Source: Anastrepha obliqua
Taxonomy: Eukaryota; Arthropoda; Insecta; Diptera; Tephritidae
DNA length: 64,000 bases
Direction of reading: 5' to 3'
NCBI RefSeq assembly: GCF_027943255.1
Contig: NC_072893.1
Span: 112,963,784 to 113,027,783, forward strand
This document shows positions 10,396-22,819 of the stretch, in pieces (position 1 is the first letter of the stretch; every line of letters starts with the position of its first letter). The notes below the pieces were generated by a model. It did not search any database. It was not told the DNA's origin and was given only the letters and a program-made list of their open reading frames with translations. A program made the position numbers and the translations under genes.

Positions 10396-12479
10396 GGCAT
10401 TCTAACTTGCCCTATGCGTCAATTCCCCACATTTTTAAATACGGCGGCTTTAATAAAGCACAAATGAGCATAAAAAATATTTGTATAGCGCAGTGTCTAA
10501 GTTTTGATCAAATCAAAATAAGTATGATAAAATGTTACTTCGAGTATTGTAAAATATCTAAATATATGAAATATGTTAAACCTTAAGTCATTAATTTTCA
10601 CCTCATCAATTTGGCCCAAACAGCCAGTGAATCGCACAAATCGATAACGATTTCGATGCCGTCTCAATAAATAGCAACTAGCAAACAGCAATGAAGTGCT
10701 AAAAGCCGCAAATAGCTACAGCAACGGCAACAATCAATCGACCATTACACTGTTTCATCAATGCAGCACAAAATAAATTAAAAATGCGTAAATTGCAAAT
10801 TAAACAGGAACGTAATTTATGGGAAATTTACGAGCTGACAATTAATGGGGTTACGAATGCCCTGCTACGGGTAAACTACACGAATTTCCACTCACTGCAC
10901 TGGAATTTGAGCGAAAATTATTTATGAGAGTTTCTGTTTCAGGCAGGCTTTAAATTTGCCATTCACAATAAGTTAGAATTTTTAGATATTTCATTTTTAT
11001 TACGAGTACTGACTTGTTGCCGCGAGCAAGAACAATTCATATACATATATAAGTACAGTGCAACGTTGCCATATGCATTCCATATGTACTTCTGATTTGT
11101 TTATGAGCCGAAAACTCATTTCATACGAGTGTGAGTCCAAATTGGCAATTGCTCTTCCGCAATCCGCTTCCTTCGCTTCTGGTGTTGGCATGCGTAGGAC
11201 GAAAAATGAGTATCTACATACACACACATGCATACAGTTGCACAAGTGTGCGTGCTAATGGCACATAACAATAAATTATTACACCATTACAACAAGAAAG
11301 AAGAATACACAAAAAGCTAATATATTGAAGTCAGTAAGACTTATTATTAATACATACAATAAAGTCAGTCGAAGAACTGCCCAAAAATTACACGACAGCG
11401 AAGTGCAAAAAATTAACAAAACAATGAAACGAAAAGTGGGCGGGGTGGTTCCATTTCTGCTGCGCAGTTGTAGCACACTTTCCGGCAACCGATATTTTTT
11501 GTTAAATTGCGAACTTGGCGAAATCTTCTTGGCCCCGCATAAGCGATACTCGTATAACGGTGTTGGCAAACGCACTGCTGGGGGTTGCGTGCCATGATTC
11601 AAGAATATTTTTTCTTTTGCCAATTTTATTTGTAATTTATATTTCTACATTTACATACACACACACACATTTAGTTGCCTTTGTATGCTATTGCTACGGT
11701 TTCGGCAGGTCCTCTGAGTCAATAAGTTTGCATGCAGACTGCCTTATTTGAGCAGCGCCACGACCTCCTTCACTTAAATTCATCTTCTTCTGAGGCACAC
11801 CTCATCTGTGTGGGATTTAGTTTATTCCTACAATTTGCTTTATTTGTATGAATCGGCTGCGCAGCAGTGCAGAAATTTTCTGATCTCCCTCCAACAGTTT
11901 CATCAACCAGCGCAAAGATGTAATAATTCGGCTCATTTTGATTACCAGCCATAAATCTTCTTCCGTTCGTTAATATTTATACGAGTATAGGCTATTCACG
12001 AAATACTCGAAGGACCACTAATACCACTAAAATATTTCTTGTTTAGTGGCAGTGAAAGTCAAATGATGGGCAAAAAAAGTGATGGGATGTGGGGTCAGAT
12101 AAGATGCCGGACTTTGTACTCTTCACAAACTTCACAAAGAAGTGAAAGATTCCAACGTAGTTTTGCCTCGAAACTATCCAATATTATAGGAGTACCAACC
12201 CGTAAAGCACCAAATGGCCTGTGACATGTTGAATAGGCAGTAATCTGATAAGTAAGATGAATGCAGAATATTACGAATGGATCCGCCGCCTTTTATGTTT
12301 GCCATACATGCGCTCCGAGAGCCATCGCAGTAGCACCACCTCTACAGTAGCACTAGAATAAATAGCAAACCTGTGCCCGTTAAATTTAGTGTTAAAGAAC
12401 TCAACAAAGAAGAAGCCGGCGTTTTGATTAAGCAAAGGTGTTCATTCAGCGGGGTGATACCCGTCGACCTCATGATCCG
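10396..12479. other. No recognised gene
   Basis: Overlapping open frames on both strands at 11000-11950 have no recognisable domains and shadow each other. A short CA-run lies near 11658-11668. Confidence 0.5.
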
Positions 12480-12690
12480 GGAATGAGTGGATGCGTGGGA
12501 CTCCAAGAAGAAAGAAACGCCGATGGGGCACTGAACCGAATGGCAGATGGGCGGCGAAACTGATTCCATCAATAGGCATATGTGTTTATAGGAACTTAGG
12601 GAAGCGAATTACTTCTTAACTCAGTTCCTCTTGGGCTACGGATACTTCCGGATACTACTGCATAGGCAAGGTAAGCGATCCTAAGCCCCC
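12480..12690 (+). pseudogene. R1-type non-LTR retrotransposon C-terminal remnant
   Basis: Frame-shifted plus-strand reading gives DAWDSKKKE, then PNGRWAAKLIPSI, then EANYFLTQFLLGYGYFR. This resembles the region after the reverse transcriptase in R1-like elements, usually a W-x-x-S-x-KGRWT-x-x-LIP stretch followed by N-x-x-LTQ-x-LTGHG-x-FR. Stops and frameshifts are frequent. It is assigned by pattern recognition only. Confidence 0.5.
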
Positions 12691-12790
12691 AGCGATGAAA
12701 CTCAACATTAATTAGGATAGTGGGCTCGCGAAAAGAGATGCTTTGCGGAAACAGATTGGTCTACAAAATGCTCGAACGCGGTAAAAAGTT

Positions 12791-13064
12791 GCATGGACGC
12801 CGTACTACGGAAAAAAAGATAGACCTCGATACAGAGACACAAGAAGACGAGCCTTTAGAATGAAAGCCGGCTACAAATGCGATGGACTCAGACGCGGTTG
12901 AATAGGATTGGTCGATTTCAAGGACGTTGCATGGACGCCGTACTACGGAAAAAAAGATAGACCTCGATACAGAGCCACATGAAGACGAGCCTTTAGAATG
13001 AAAGCTGGCTACAAAAGCGATAGACTCAGACGCGGGTGAATAGAATTGGTCGATTTCATGGACG
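12791..13064. repeat. 138-bp direct tandem duplication
   Basis: The sequence starting GCATGGACGCCGTACTACGG at 12791 is repeated from 12929 with a handful of substitutions. As 138 is 46 codons, a minus-strand frame (12761-13129) stays open and shows two copies of a 46-residue unit containing ASESIAFVA and SVSRSIFFSVVRRPCN. I do not recognise the unit and regard the open frame as a by-product of the duplication. Confidence 0.75.
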
Positions 13065-15649
13065 TCGTTCTGGGTTCCCCTGAAGTAATGCAGAAAGTAA
13101 TCCCAGTAAGGGTGTCTCCCCAAAAACAAGTGTTCATTCGGCTTGCTTTGCTTAAGACGTTGTTTAGGTTGATCTTAAAAAGAGCTCGCACGCAGAAATA
13201 ATAGCTTTTCTCAGTGTTATGTTGCAGCAAATGTCACAGTTATGTATAACTTACAGCTGTTAAATATCCATTAATGTTTGCAATTTCAATAGCTTGTCGA
13301 AATGAGAAAAATATCAGCGGACTCTAAGCCGCAAGATTATTTATTTGATTTCTTTGTCGCGGGTGATCTCACATTGTCCGGACTTTAAGATTACATTTTA
13401 ACAAGGAGTATTTACATAGGTATTTAGCTCGAGCACTTCATAAGTTTTGCCTTTAGCTGGGTATCGTTTAGCTACATTCGATTTCTGTGAAAAAGAAGAT
13501 TGTTAGATGCAAGAAAGGTGCCGCTTTAATATATTTTTTTATAAATCTGTTGAGAATTTTAGGCACGTATGCGAGTGAAATAATAAGCAAATAGCGACTT
13601 TCGCATAAAAATTAGTGTAAATTAATTGGTAAAATTATATCTTTTATAAAAGTTACTCACATTGGCATTGATTAATTTTGGGGTTTTGATCTTATCGAAT
13701 ACCGTTAAGCTATGTTATTTTGCTGGAAAGGAAAGTTGAGAAAATAATTTATTAATGATTTTTATTTCTATTTTCAGATTCAATTGCCAATATTACGGCC
13801 AAAAATACTTGGTGAGTTTGAAAAGTAAAGTAGTAAATTATTACATTGCAGAGTTTTTTCAATTAAAATATAATTTATTTTTATTTTTTAATTCGTATTT
13901 AGCAAAAAAGGCTTAGGATATTTTATTTTTTGCTTATTATATACTTAATTTTTGTCCTTAACTTACCTTTTAAATTTTTTATGTACATATATCCATCCGC
14001 TTTCGTGAACTTGAGCACTATAACTTGTTTACATATAATTTGTTTGGTAGTCTTAGTAGTCTTAAGTAGTCTAGTTAGGGATACTAGTTGGTCAATCAGA
14101 AGTATTAGGGCTGAGAATAAGCTATGAGTATGCCTGTTCTAGGAAGCCCTGGAGGGGGTATTTACTTTCCAAATTTACAGGCAAATGGTAAACTGAGATT
14201 CTACCCTTAAGTATCTCAGTTTTCCGTTGAGAAATTTGAAAGTTCATCAGGGCTAAAGTAGACTAAATTACAAAAACTTGCTTTAGTAGTATACCAAATA
14301 CTTTTTGTTAAAGATTTTGAAATGAAGTACTTATCAAACTCGATGACTGTGGATGGAAAAAAGTTGTTCTAAAAAAATTAAAAAAAAAATAGGTATGAAT
14401 CATCTGAAAATATGGAACATCCGTCCGGAAGTTTGTTGCGGCAACTGTATTCGAAAAATGAGCCCTTAATTTTTCCTTTGAAAATGTGTCTTGAATTTTC
14501 GGCGAAGGAGATAGCAGCGAAGAAGTCAGCACAGTAGACGGCCTGGAGTCAGCTATCCTCCCCTCTTCGGCTGACTTCCACCAGGGACTGATTGTGTCTA
14601 CTGACCACAATAGAAACCTGCGTCTATGCTCTCCGCCAGGGAGGTATGAAGGTAATACGTCGAATATAGTCTCTAATTGTTTCCACTGCAGGTGGAATCA
14701 AAAGGAACATCGAAAATGCAGAAATTTCATGACCAATTCCGTCTTGTCACTGTATAACTTAGTCGTGAGTGATAAATTTAGACGTCTCTGATTGTCGTCA
14801 GTTCGTCTCTAGTCGACCTCCACTGGAACTCTGCATTTAAATGAATACAGGCTCAGGCATCATAGCTATCAGCCCTCTTCATTTCCTTTCTTCGCCTTCT
14901 TTCATGGAGCTCACTCAGCCATCGCATCAGCTTAGAAAAATTGCACGTCGCATCCCAACAATGTTTTTAGCTGCACATGATGTTTATTAGATTAGATACA
15001 CTCGGTTGTATGCTTCTTCGAGCTCTTCAGAGCAGGTAAGCAACTGTGCCAGGTAAAAGTCAATCTATCCAAATCACCGTTGCAACCATGTCTCAACGTT
15101 CGGGATGAGCTCGTGTGACCAGCGACCAGTGGAGGATGAACCCCAACTTCGTTGCTATTCATTAAGCGCTGATCTTGGTTGCTCTCTCTCGTATAAATTT
15201 GATAGCGTATCATTGATAGCCAGACAGCCTTTAAGGTAATGATCACAACCAATACTAATTCGCTTTGCATTTGGCGCCCAACTTTACTTCCACCGTTTTT
15301 CGTTAGATGGTTGATACTGCTAGGCGTTAGTCGAAATAGGCAGATCATTGCCTTTTCCGTTAGCTTATGGGAAAATAATCATTCCTAAACTTTTTGAGAT
15401 TTCTGATAGAAGGTAGTACGGTTAAAGTGGATGCTAATATAATTCAAGATCATGTAATTGAAGTCATTTAACGCTAGAACAACGCTTCCAAATTGGTGGA
15501 AATTTACATTAAAAAAAAAGTTCAAGTGGCATCATCTGTCCTTATTTCTTTTAACATAAGCAAGAAGCTGCGGTTGCAATTAATAGCGAGTGCTATCGAG
15601 CCATGCCGACTAAATTTTTGTTTCCAAAAGTTAATCAGTTAAAGATGGA
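13065..15649. other. No recognised gene
   Basis: A 118-codon minus-strand frame (14992-15348) and a 100-codon one (14308-14610) are open but show no family resemblance I can name. Confidence 0.45.
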
Positions 15650-16005
15650 CGACATTTGCTCCTATCAAGACGGGGAACTTGCCATACAGCGCGCGTAATA
15701 ATCGATTTATTACACAATCAACTTGGTGACAACTTTCTTTCCAGAAGTAGTCCTGTTTCCTGACCCCCTCGTTCATGCGATTTAACGTCTTTGGACTTTT
15801 TTTATGGGGCTATGTTAAGTCATTGGCTTATGCCGACAGACCAGTAACTCTTGAAACATTGGAAGTCAATATTCAAAGTCACCATTGACGCCAAACGGCC
15901 AGATTTATTGGAAAAAGTAGTCAAAAATTGGACTGATCGAATGGACCGTAACTGCGGCGGACATACCTATGCCGGATATCATATTCAAAAAATAAATGCT
16001 ATGAA
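15650..16005 (+). pseudogene. Degenerate Tc1/mariner-superfamily (DDE_3) transposase C-terminus
   Basis: Across two or three frames the plus strand reads SCDLTSLDFFYGAM, which matches the third-Asp block CDLTPLDxFLWG of DDE_3 transposases. DLLEKVVKNWTDRMDRNCGG and PDIIFKK follow, matching the usual C-terminal KNWTDR and IIF ending. Internal stops make it non-functional. The upstream half of the transposase is not recognisable. It resembles the remnant at 57420-57830. Confidence 0.6.
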
Positions 16006-16056
16006 TTTATTTCTCAGATTATAATACAAAAAAAAAAATCCATTAAAGCTTCTTTC

Positions 16057-16245
16057 TTCTGTGGCGCGCGTCTTGATGTTTTTTCACAAATGGAGGGACC
16101 TATAGTTTTATGACGGCTCCGGACTGTGAGGAGCGTTTTTATAGCAGAAATACACTCGGAGGTATGTGCATTGACGGCCGAGGGGTGAGCGCTATTAGAA
16201 AAAATTTTTTCTATCATTTGGTGTGTCTTACCCGAGGTTCCGGAA
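16057..16245 (-). mobile_element. tRNA-derived SINE fragment
   Basis: This diverged piece shares the body of the SINE at 8901-9211, including GTCTTGATGTT, ACAAATGGAGGGACCTA and GCAGAAATACACTCGGAGG. It reaches towards the B-box region but lacks a clean tRNA-like head. Both ends are degraded. Confidence 0.7.
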
Positions 16246-16849
16246 CCTTGAGCTTTATTTTGCCTTGGTTTTTGCCAAATTTTTTGAGAAAAGGTTCTTC
16301 TTTTCAAAATTTTGATAGTAATAAGAAATACTTAATTAATGCAGAGTGATAGTAAACATTTAAAAGCTTTATAGCAAAAAAATAGTACATCAATCGGATG
16401 AGCCAATTTTGATTTTTCGCAGTTTGAAAATTATTTTTGTGATTTTTTAACACATTTGCGCTTACAGACGCGCCCCTTTTGTGAGTTTATACAATTTATG
16501 TTGACAAAAACCTTTTAAGAGAAACTAGCTACAAAGTACAGAAAACCCCGTGCAAATTGAACCATTCTGTGCATACTTATTCGACTTATTTTGAGACTCT
16601 ATTTAAAAAACAAATGCAATAATCTGGTCTCGCTCTGGAAGGTTCATTCTTAAACCATAAGCCCATACCCGGCGGTCCAGTCGTCATAGTTTTGAGCGCT
16701 TTATAGCAATAGGAATTGTCTAGGACGCCTACGACGCATGGAGCGGAGCTCAAGTTTTATGAATACAGTCCACCTCAACACAAGTTAAACACACTACAAA
16801 TAGGCGGAGGAGCTCAGCCAAATACCTAAAAAGTGTACAAGCGCGCTTA
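16246..16849. other. No recognised feature
   Basis: Nothing recognisable on either strand. Confidence 0.5.
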
Positions 16850-18087
16850 CAAGGTGAAGTCCAAAATAAACCAGACTGCGCTAAAATAGAAACGACAGGA
16901 GCTTTGTTTTGATAACTTCGAGTTTATTTATTCAAAATAGTCCCCTTTAGCTTCCATAGACTGTTTTGCGTTTCTAAAAGCTTTTCGAAAGAGTGTTTCA
17001 GGTCATCGGCTGGAATGACCTTCAGGATGTCCGTGCGAGACTTTGGGATAACCTCTACGGACGCAAAACGTTTAACTTTCTTGGCCAAATGCAATTTTCC
17101 GAATAGGTAGAAGTCACAGAGAGCCATTTCAGGCGCGTATGATGAGTGATTGATGATTGATGATTGATTAAAATGCGATTTCTAGTCAAAAAATCAGTCA
17201 CAAGAGTGGAGATGGGTGGTGCATTATCATGCAATAAGCTCCAGCTTCCTCCCTCGCAGTATTCAGGGCGAATTCGACGAATGCGATGAAACAAACGCTT
17301 CAAAAAGCCAATATAGAAAATTGCATTGACGGTTTGGTCCGTTGGCACTGACTCATTGTGGACAATTTCCTTGGAATCGTAAAAACAAATGAAGATCAAC
17401 TTGATTTTTGATTTTTCTCTTCTTGGATTGTTGCTCATCTGGGGCCTTCCATTCGGCACTTTGACGCTTAGTTTCAGGTTCTTGTTGGAAACACCACGTT
17501 TCACCACCAGTTACAATGTTGTAAAGGAAGTTTTCGTCTTTTCTCCCCTCTTTAATGAGATCTTTCGGATGTTGAATTCTGAGCAATTTTTGGTCCTCAG
17601 TTAACTTGTGCGGAATGAAACGTGCTCAGACCTTTCGTAAGCCTAAATGGTCAGTTAAAATGCGATAAATCGATGTTTTGGAAATATTCAACTCCGATTC
17701 CATGAATTTCAACTATGATTTCGGTTCATCTTTGATAAATTTACGAACAATTTCGATGGAGTTTTCGGTGATTACTGTTTTTGCACGGCCCGTATGTTCA
17801 TTTTCATTTATGTCCATACAACCATATCTGAAACGGGTAAACTCATGAACTCTGGCAATGATCGCCATAAACTTTTTTCATCAATTAAAATGTTTCGGTA
17901 AACGTTTTACCGATTTTGCAACAAAATCTGATATTAGCTCTTTGTTCGAAACTAATTTTTGTACCGAGGACACAAACATACTGACACTTTAGATGCAATA
18001 ACTTCGCTTCCACTGAACCGAATGTCACCAAGCATTCATTGGAAGTCAGCTAGGGATGTAACTCCCAACGCACTAACTCACTAAAAA
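16850..18087 (-). pseudogene. Mariner-like transposase fossil M2 (sister of M1)
   Basis: This copy is closely similar along its length to 7131-8332 and in the same orientation. The minus strand carries the N-terminal region near 17960, TGGETWCFQQEPETKRQ, ICFYDSKEIVHNESVPTD, SWSLLHDNAP (second Asp) and LCDFYLFGKLHLAKKVKRF (third Asp). It retains about 28 bp lost from M1 and has its own small GATTGATGATT duplication near 17150. The first catalytic Asp is Gly here too (TGGE). Frameshifts break the frame into at least three segments. The left edge again follows TA and begins CAAGGTGAAG. Confidence 0.82.
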
Positions 18088-19080
18088 GATGGCGCCATCA
18101 CAAACACCTCCTGTAAAAATATTTTTTATTGTTTTTTTATTTTATAAAATCTAGAGCTAAAATAATGTGAACAAATTGAATAATTGAACCTGTGCAACAC
18201 TTCGCTTTTCGGAGCTTAAGTTGGCTTTCCGGCGCAGACAATTGTGATTTATGGAGATTCGTACTTTACATTTGACATATTTGGCATATTTTGTTATTTA
18301 TTTGCAGCCATTAGTGAATCTTTGTGTTTATTTGCCATAAACACTCGCACTCTACGGAGAACACTGAGATTTTTCACGCAGATGTGATAATTGAAAAACG
18401 ATTTCATTTTAGTGCGCCTTTGTGCGAATTGCTGATAATGAGCTGCGGAATTTAAAAGTGATGGATTTCGACTGCATAATTCAGATATGCCTAGGTTGCT
18501 TGTGGGTGCTTCAGTAATGCTTTATGTGGTAATAAATCATTATTGGATGAAGAGCATCTCACTGCGCGGCCGAAGTAATAAGCCTGTCACTATATAGGTA
18601 TTTAGGGAATTTACATATTTTAACAAATGCAAATAAATTTATTGAAGCAAGAAAATAATTTGAACTGAGTAAATAAATGTAGAATGAAGGTATTTATAAT
18701 CTAAGTAGCAATGAGTGGCCACCGAATAGTCTTAAGTATGTACTTAGTAGGTAAGCAGGTGCGATTAGAGGTAGTTAAGCTACTAAAATTACACGTGCGG
18801 CTTTAATGAATCCCATAAACTTCTCACACCAATTTGAGCTCTTTAGTATCAGTCCCACTTTTTGCATTGAGAACTCTTTTAGTTAGAAAGTTATTGACTT
18901 AAGAGCGATTTAAATGCTTTGAATGGGGGCTGAGTGCTTGAGAAAATACACAGCCGTTAAGTAGGTAGGTAAGTAGGTTAGATGGCAAGAATATCACGGG
19001 CACACTTCAAGTAGCACTAGAGTGCGTTTGAGACCATCATCTGCGGAAAATTTCAAAAATTTGAAGGAAGAAAAATCTTC
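18088..19080. other. No recognised feature
   Basis: AT-rich, no recognisable frame or repeat. Confidence 0.5.
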
Positions 19081-20230
19081 TACAGCCATCTAGTTCTGTT
19101 GATATAGTGGAAGAGCGAAACGGGATCTATGCGGGATCAGCCTATCCCCGCAAGGCACACTAAGCCAAATCCAGTGCCTAGCCGCCAAACTTCTCCGCAT
19201 GAGTTTTGAACCTTCAGTAACCGGTGCCCGCCGCAATGAGTTTGGAAACTTAGTAGCGCCAGATCCCCAGCACTTTAAACGTTCTACTTCTGTCGTACTG
19301 AGGCTAAAGTGTTTTTGAGATGTCACACGATAAGATAGAACTCCATCTGTCTTGGGCTTGTTTAAGAAAGCAGATGGCTTTTTAAGAAAGAAATTGTACA
19401 GTTTCCCTTCAACAACGGTCAAGGGGACACCAGTGTCTGAGATGGGGACAACTGGAATCGGTTCTGCCGAACTTTTTCTGGCAAGCTCATTGGCAATTTC
19501 ATTTTCCTCTATGTTCCTAAGCATCTTCGCGACGTTTAATCTCCCGCTTATAGGAATTGACCAGAAGAGAGCTGCAACATGGGCTTTAATCGCAGCTTGA
19601 CAATCGGAAAAGATATTGAGGTCTCCCTCCCAGCAGCGATCTCTAGGCGTTTTGCATGCCTGTAGAATCGCAAAATCGATCGAATACCTCTTCTTGAAAA
19701 ACACAACAAGTTTTCAGCAGTTTAAAGGAGACTGAAATATTGGCTGATCTAAAGAAAACCCTCGCTCCAAATCCAGATTCCATCTTGGATCCGTCCGTGA
19801 AAACAGAGGTATCCATCTCCATGCTGATTCTCCTCTCCTTTCAATCCAGCTTCTTTGCAAAGATAGCCCTAGCACAATCCTCAAAATCCAATTTGCGGAT
19901 GGAGAGATCTGTGCAAAGTACAGAAAAGGGAGGAAAAATCTAACTCAAAATGCTTTCATGTCCCACAGAAGAATGCTTCCAGAGGCCAACCTCCTTCAAA
20001 CTAATAGAGCTCTGAGCGGCAATTGGTTTAACTTGAAGCCGAAGTATGTCCGAAAAACATTTAAAATAAATGGTTTTAGACTCAAATACGCTGATGAAAA
20101 CACATATTTTTCGGCTGCGGGCGGCAGTAGATTTAGGGTCCAGATGAGCCGAGGCAGAAGAGCTTCAATACTAAAATGTTTTTGCGGCGAAAAAAACCTA
20201 AGAAAGATCTGAGCCAAGCACTCAGGCATA
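19081..20230 (-). pseudogene. Non-LTR retrotransposon RT-end and RNase H remnant
   Basis: On the minus strand a stretch at 20000-20225 (LNLLPPAAE, LNQLPLRALL) looks like the linker after the RT domain. RNase H pieces follow: VFTDGSKMESGFGARVFF near 19790, then IFSDCQAAIKAH and NEIANELARKSS in a 204-codon frame at 19090-19704. TDGSK and SDxQAA carry the first and third acidic residues of RNase H, while the usual WVPGH block between SDC and the ADELAR-type motif is damaged. The frame is broken in at least two places. This is one of several unrelated RNase H pieces between 19 and 25 kb. Confidence 0.72.
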
Positions 20231-20279
20231 GATTCCCAATGTACATACTTAAGACCTAAAAAAAAGCGTTATTTAGTGC

Positions 20280-20500
20280 GCTGAGCCTCCTCCCGATGTT
20301 GAGGCTGCACCCTCAATCCCAGTGGAGACTGATCCCAGATCCACCGAAAGGCCCAAAACTGGGCATTAGTTGAGCCGCAGAACGGCAGTTGGCCAATTCA
20401 TCAGCCAGTTCTATACCCTGTATATCTCCGAGTTTTAGTACTCCTTCAAGTTCAAGCTTGTGGCTCTTGTCATTGGTGGATAATTTTTTATGACTTACGA
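20280..20500 (-). pseudogene. Short RNase H C-terminal fragment
   Basis: The minus strand reads GIELADELANCRSAAQLMP, matching the GNEIADELAxxGS motif at the end of non-LTR RNase H domains. Nothing upstream is clear. It is too short to assign to a family. Confidence 0.55.
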
Positions 20501-20858
20501 ACAGTTTCCTGTGGCTTTATTACAACCTTGATGCCATTTTAGACCTTGTTTTGGTACCACGGCACCTCCTATCAGTCATCCATTCTGCTGCACTGAGTAT
20601 TCAAAAACCTCGGATTGAGGAACCCTCGACATACGTAAGTCTCAGAGTGAAAGAGAATTTGAAGTTTTTCTAGAGAGGTTAACCTGCAATAGCTATGTTT
20701 TCGGTATTGAAGCCCTTCGTGGTGAAAATTTTAACCAAATCTCCTAACAAGGTTCTCCTTTAAGGATAAAATGACGCTATATTTCCGCCCTAAGTCAATT
20801 TCTGGTACAGGAACATAAATTGAGGCCAGTAGCCATGAATAAATAAAATAAATAAATA
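20501..20858. other. No recognised feature
   Basis: A simple AAATA-type run lies at 20838-20860, next to the SINE fragment. Nothing else is seen. Confidence 0.45.
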
Positions 20859-20976
20859 ATAATTGGCGCGCACACTTTTGTTAAGTGTTTGGCCGAGGTC
20901 CTCCTTCTATTTGTGGTGTGCGTCTTAATTTTGTGCCACAAATGGAAGGACATATAGTTTTAAGCCGACTCCGAGT
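20859..20976 (-). mobile_element. tRNA-derived SINE, 5'-truncated
   Basis: On the minus strand this is the 3' part of the SINE only. It runs from AGTCGGCTTAAAAC to GCGCGCCAATTA and borders an AAATA-rich tail. The tRNA-like head is missing, as expected from incomplete reverse transcription. Confidence 0.75.
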
Positions 20977-20983
20977 CACCAAA

Positions 20984-21180
20984 CTACAGCCACAAGGAAA
21001 AGCATTGTTTGATATAGGTCTGGTATACTAGAAGTACCAAAGTTGGTTCCAGAATCAAAGTTTCGCTAAATGTTTCAATTTGTTGCCCAAAGACTTTGAG
21101 CATTCGATATACCTTCAGCTCTACCTGAGCCTTCCATGGCAGTTGACTGCCCAGAATTACTTCCATAATTCATTTTCCGC
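20984..21180 (-). pseudogene. Reverse transcriptase thumb fragment of a non-LTR element
   Basis: The minus strand reads EVILGSQLPWKAQVELKVYR and further on a WxLxP-like and YQTYIKQ stretch. This matches the LGVILDxKLxWKxHV block and the following YTAVIxPILTYG region after the RT palm. Only about 60 codons remain. Confidence 0.6.
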
Positions 21181-21205
21181 AGAAAGATATAGAAGGACAT
21201 TTAGA

Positions 21206-21770
21206 CTTCTAAAACTGGTAGGTACAGAACTTTGCAGCTAATTTGGGTCCCAGGACACAGGGGTATAACTTGAAACAAAATAGCGGACGCATTGGTCAGA
21301 TTGGCCGGTCACTTCCTTGCTATGGGACAACACATCATCATGGGGTAACTTAAGAGTGAAGAGCTAAGGCTAAGGGAGGTTTGCCAACCCAAACTATGGG
21401 GTTACGCCAGGCGAAATCCTTTCAGGGAGGGTACAACCAAAAGAGGTTTAAAAAACTCATGACCCTCCCCAAGAATTAACTGCTCACGGACACTCTCACA
21501 GCCCACTGCACTCTGCGTAGTCAAGTGCTTATGATCGGGATATGGTCTATTGCCTCTTATCCACTTACTCCAGGAATGCAGCGCTATATCGCTGAGAAGG
21601 TTGAGACATCTTGGCCAAATAGAGCCAGAAGAAGAGGCAAATACGCTCAATCCAACCCAACTCTATCCTGAGCTTCATAAGGGAACTGGGTCTAGATCAG
21701 GTATTGTGATGAGAAGAGGGCACAAACGGCCTAGAGGTCGGAGTGCAAACTTCCTAAAGAATCTAATCTA
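21206..21770 (+). pseudogene. RNase H end and C-terminal tail of a non-LTR element
   Basis: Plus-strand reading gives LIWVPGHRGIT at 21238-21270, then NKIADALVRLAG. After stops and a frameshift comes a C-terminal tail with ISLRRLRHLGQIEPEEE near 21590-21640. WVPGH and the IAD-AL-R motif are the last two RNase H signature blocks. It lies head to head with the minus-strand fragment at 20984-21180. Confidence 0.65.
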
Positions 21771-22417
21771 ATCCGGAACTTAGCGTTTGCTCTTCTACTT
21801 AAAGGATTTCTGGCAACCTTTATCGAACTGCACAGCAGTTGACTCTAAACAATGGTTCCAACGTGGCTTCTCGAAAAGAAACTTTCTTGGCATTTCTGCG
21901 TGGGACTCTTATTTAGCATATCACTCGCAGCAATCAAGAAGCAGAAGGAGGGTTGAGCCGACATTGTATATTGAAAGATTCCATATTTATCGGTGAATTT
22001 GACTCACACTTAGAACATACGTGCCCAAAGCCGCTCCAGAACGCTATCATAAAACTGCCCAGTACAGACAGTAACATATTTATTTATTAAGAAGGTTATT
22101 ATTGTCTGGAGATGCTATTTGGACATTCTCGCTTTCGTTGTACGCCTCAGCCTTTCACAGTCATCGACTACCAGGCAGCAAATCACTACTTCCGAAAAAT
22201 CATGCCACGGATATCTAAAAATATAATCAACATTACCTTTGCTCGCTACTTGACTACGTTCAAAGCCCTTGTTGATTTTGTTCACGATTATTGCATCCTT
22301 ATTCCAACATTCGAGTTTAATCTTTAGAGACTAATATCTCTCTTGCGCTGTTCCTCTGCATCCTGTTCATCCTGGGAACTCGTTCATAACACTAGCAAGT
22401 ACAGCACTCAAGCACAA
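21771..22417. other. No recognised feature
   Basis: Short frames only, without recognisable content. Confidence 0.5.
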
Positions 22418-22805
22418 TTAAGTCCGTGGTAGTACATTCGGGTTCTTTTTTAAATTTTCTTTAACTCTACCCGACCTCCAAAGAAATCTGAGTAGATCTT
22501 GTGCTGCCAAGGAGCCAATGTAGTCTTTTCTTAACACATCAATGCCAAAGACCTCAAGCCTGATTCGAGCGCAGGCCGAACAGACGCAGAGAAAGTGGTC
22601 CGCTGTCTCATCTTCCTCTCCACATGCTTGGCAGAGTGCAGTGTCTGAGACGCCTACCTTTTCCATGTGCTTCTTCCATAGAAAGTGGACCGTCATCAGT
22701 CCAACCAGCTGCCTACAGTTACTTCTGCTTATGACAAAAGGATCTGATACAGTCGATCGGACATGACGGGTAACATAACTTTTATCCATCTGCCTCTCTC
22801 TCGGT
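22418..22805 (-). pseudogene. Non-LTR retrotransposon C-terminal (cysteine-rich) segment
   Basis: A 123-codon minus-strand frame reads NCRQLVGLMTVHF, then CQACGEEDETADHFLCVC and RIRLEVFGIDVL. This is the typical end of insect non-LTR polyproteins, with a Leu-rich TGH-type block followed by a C-x2-C...H-x4-C finger. The segment is open to its natural end at 22418. Upstream sequence is lost at about 22815, where a plus-strand element begins. Confidence 0.72.
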
Positions 22806-22819
22806 CTGCTCGTTTGTAG

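Noticed and set aside
11000..11952. Cluster of open frames up to 114 codons on both strands
   Set aside because: They overlap in several frames and show no family resemblance or codon pattern that favours one of them.
14308..15348. Two minus-strand frames of 100 and 118 codons
   Set aside because: No recognisable motifs; not enough evidence to call genes.
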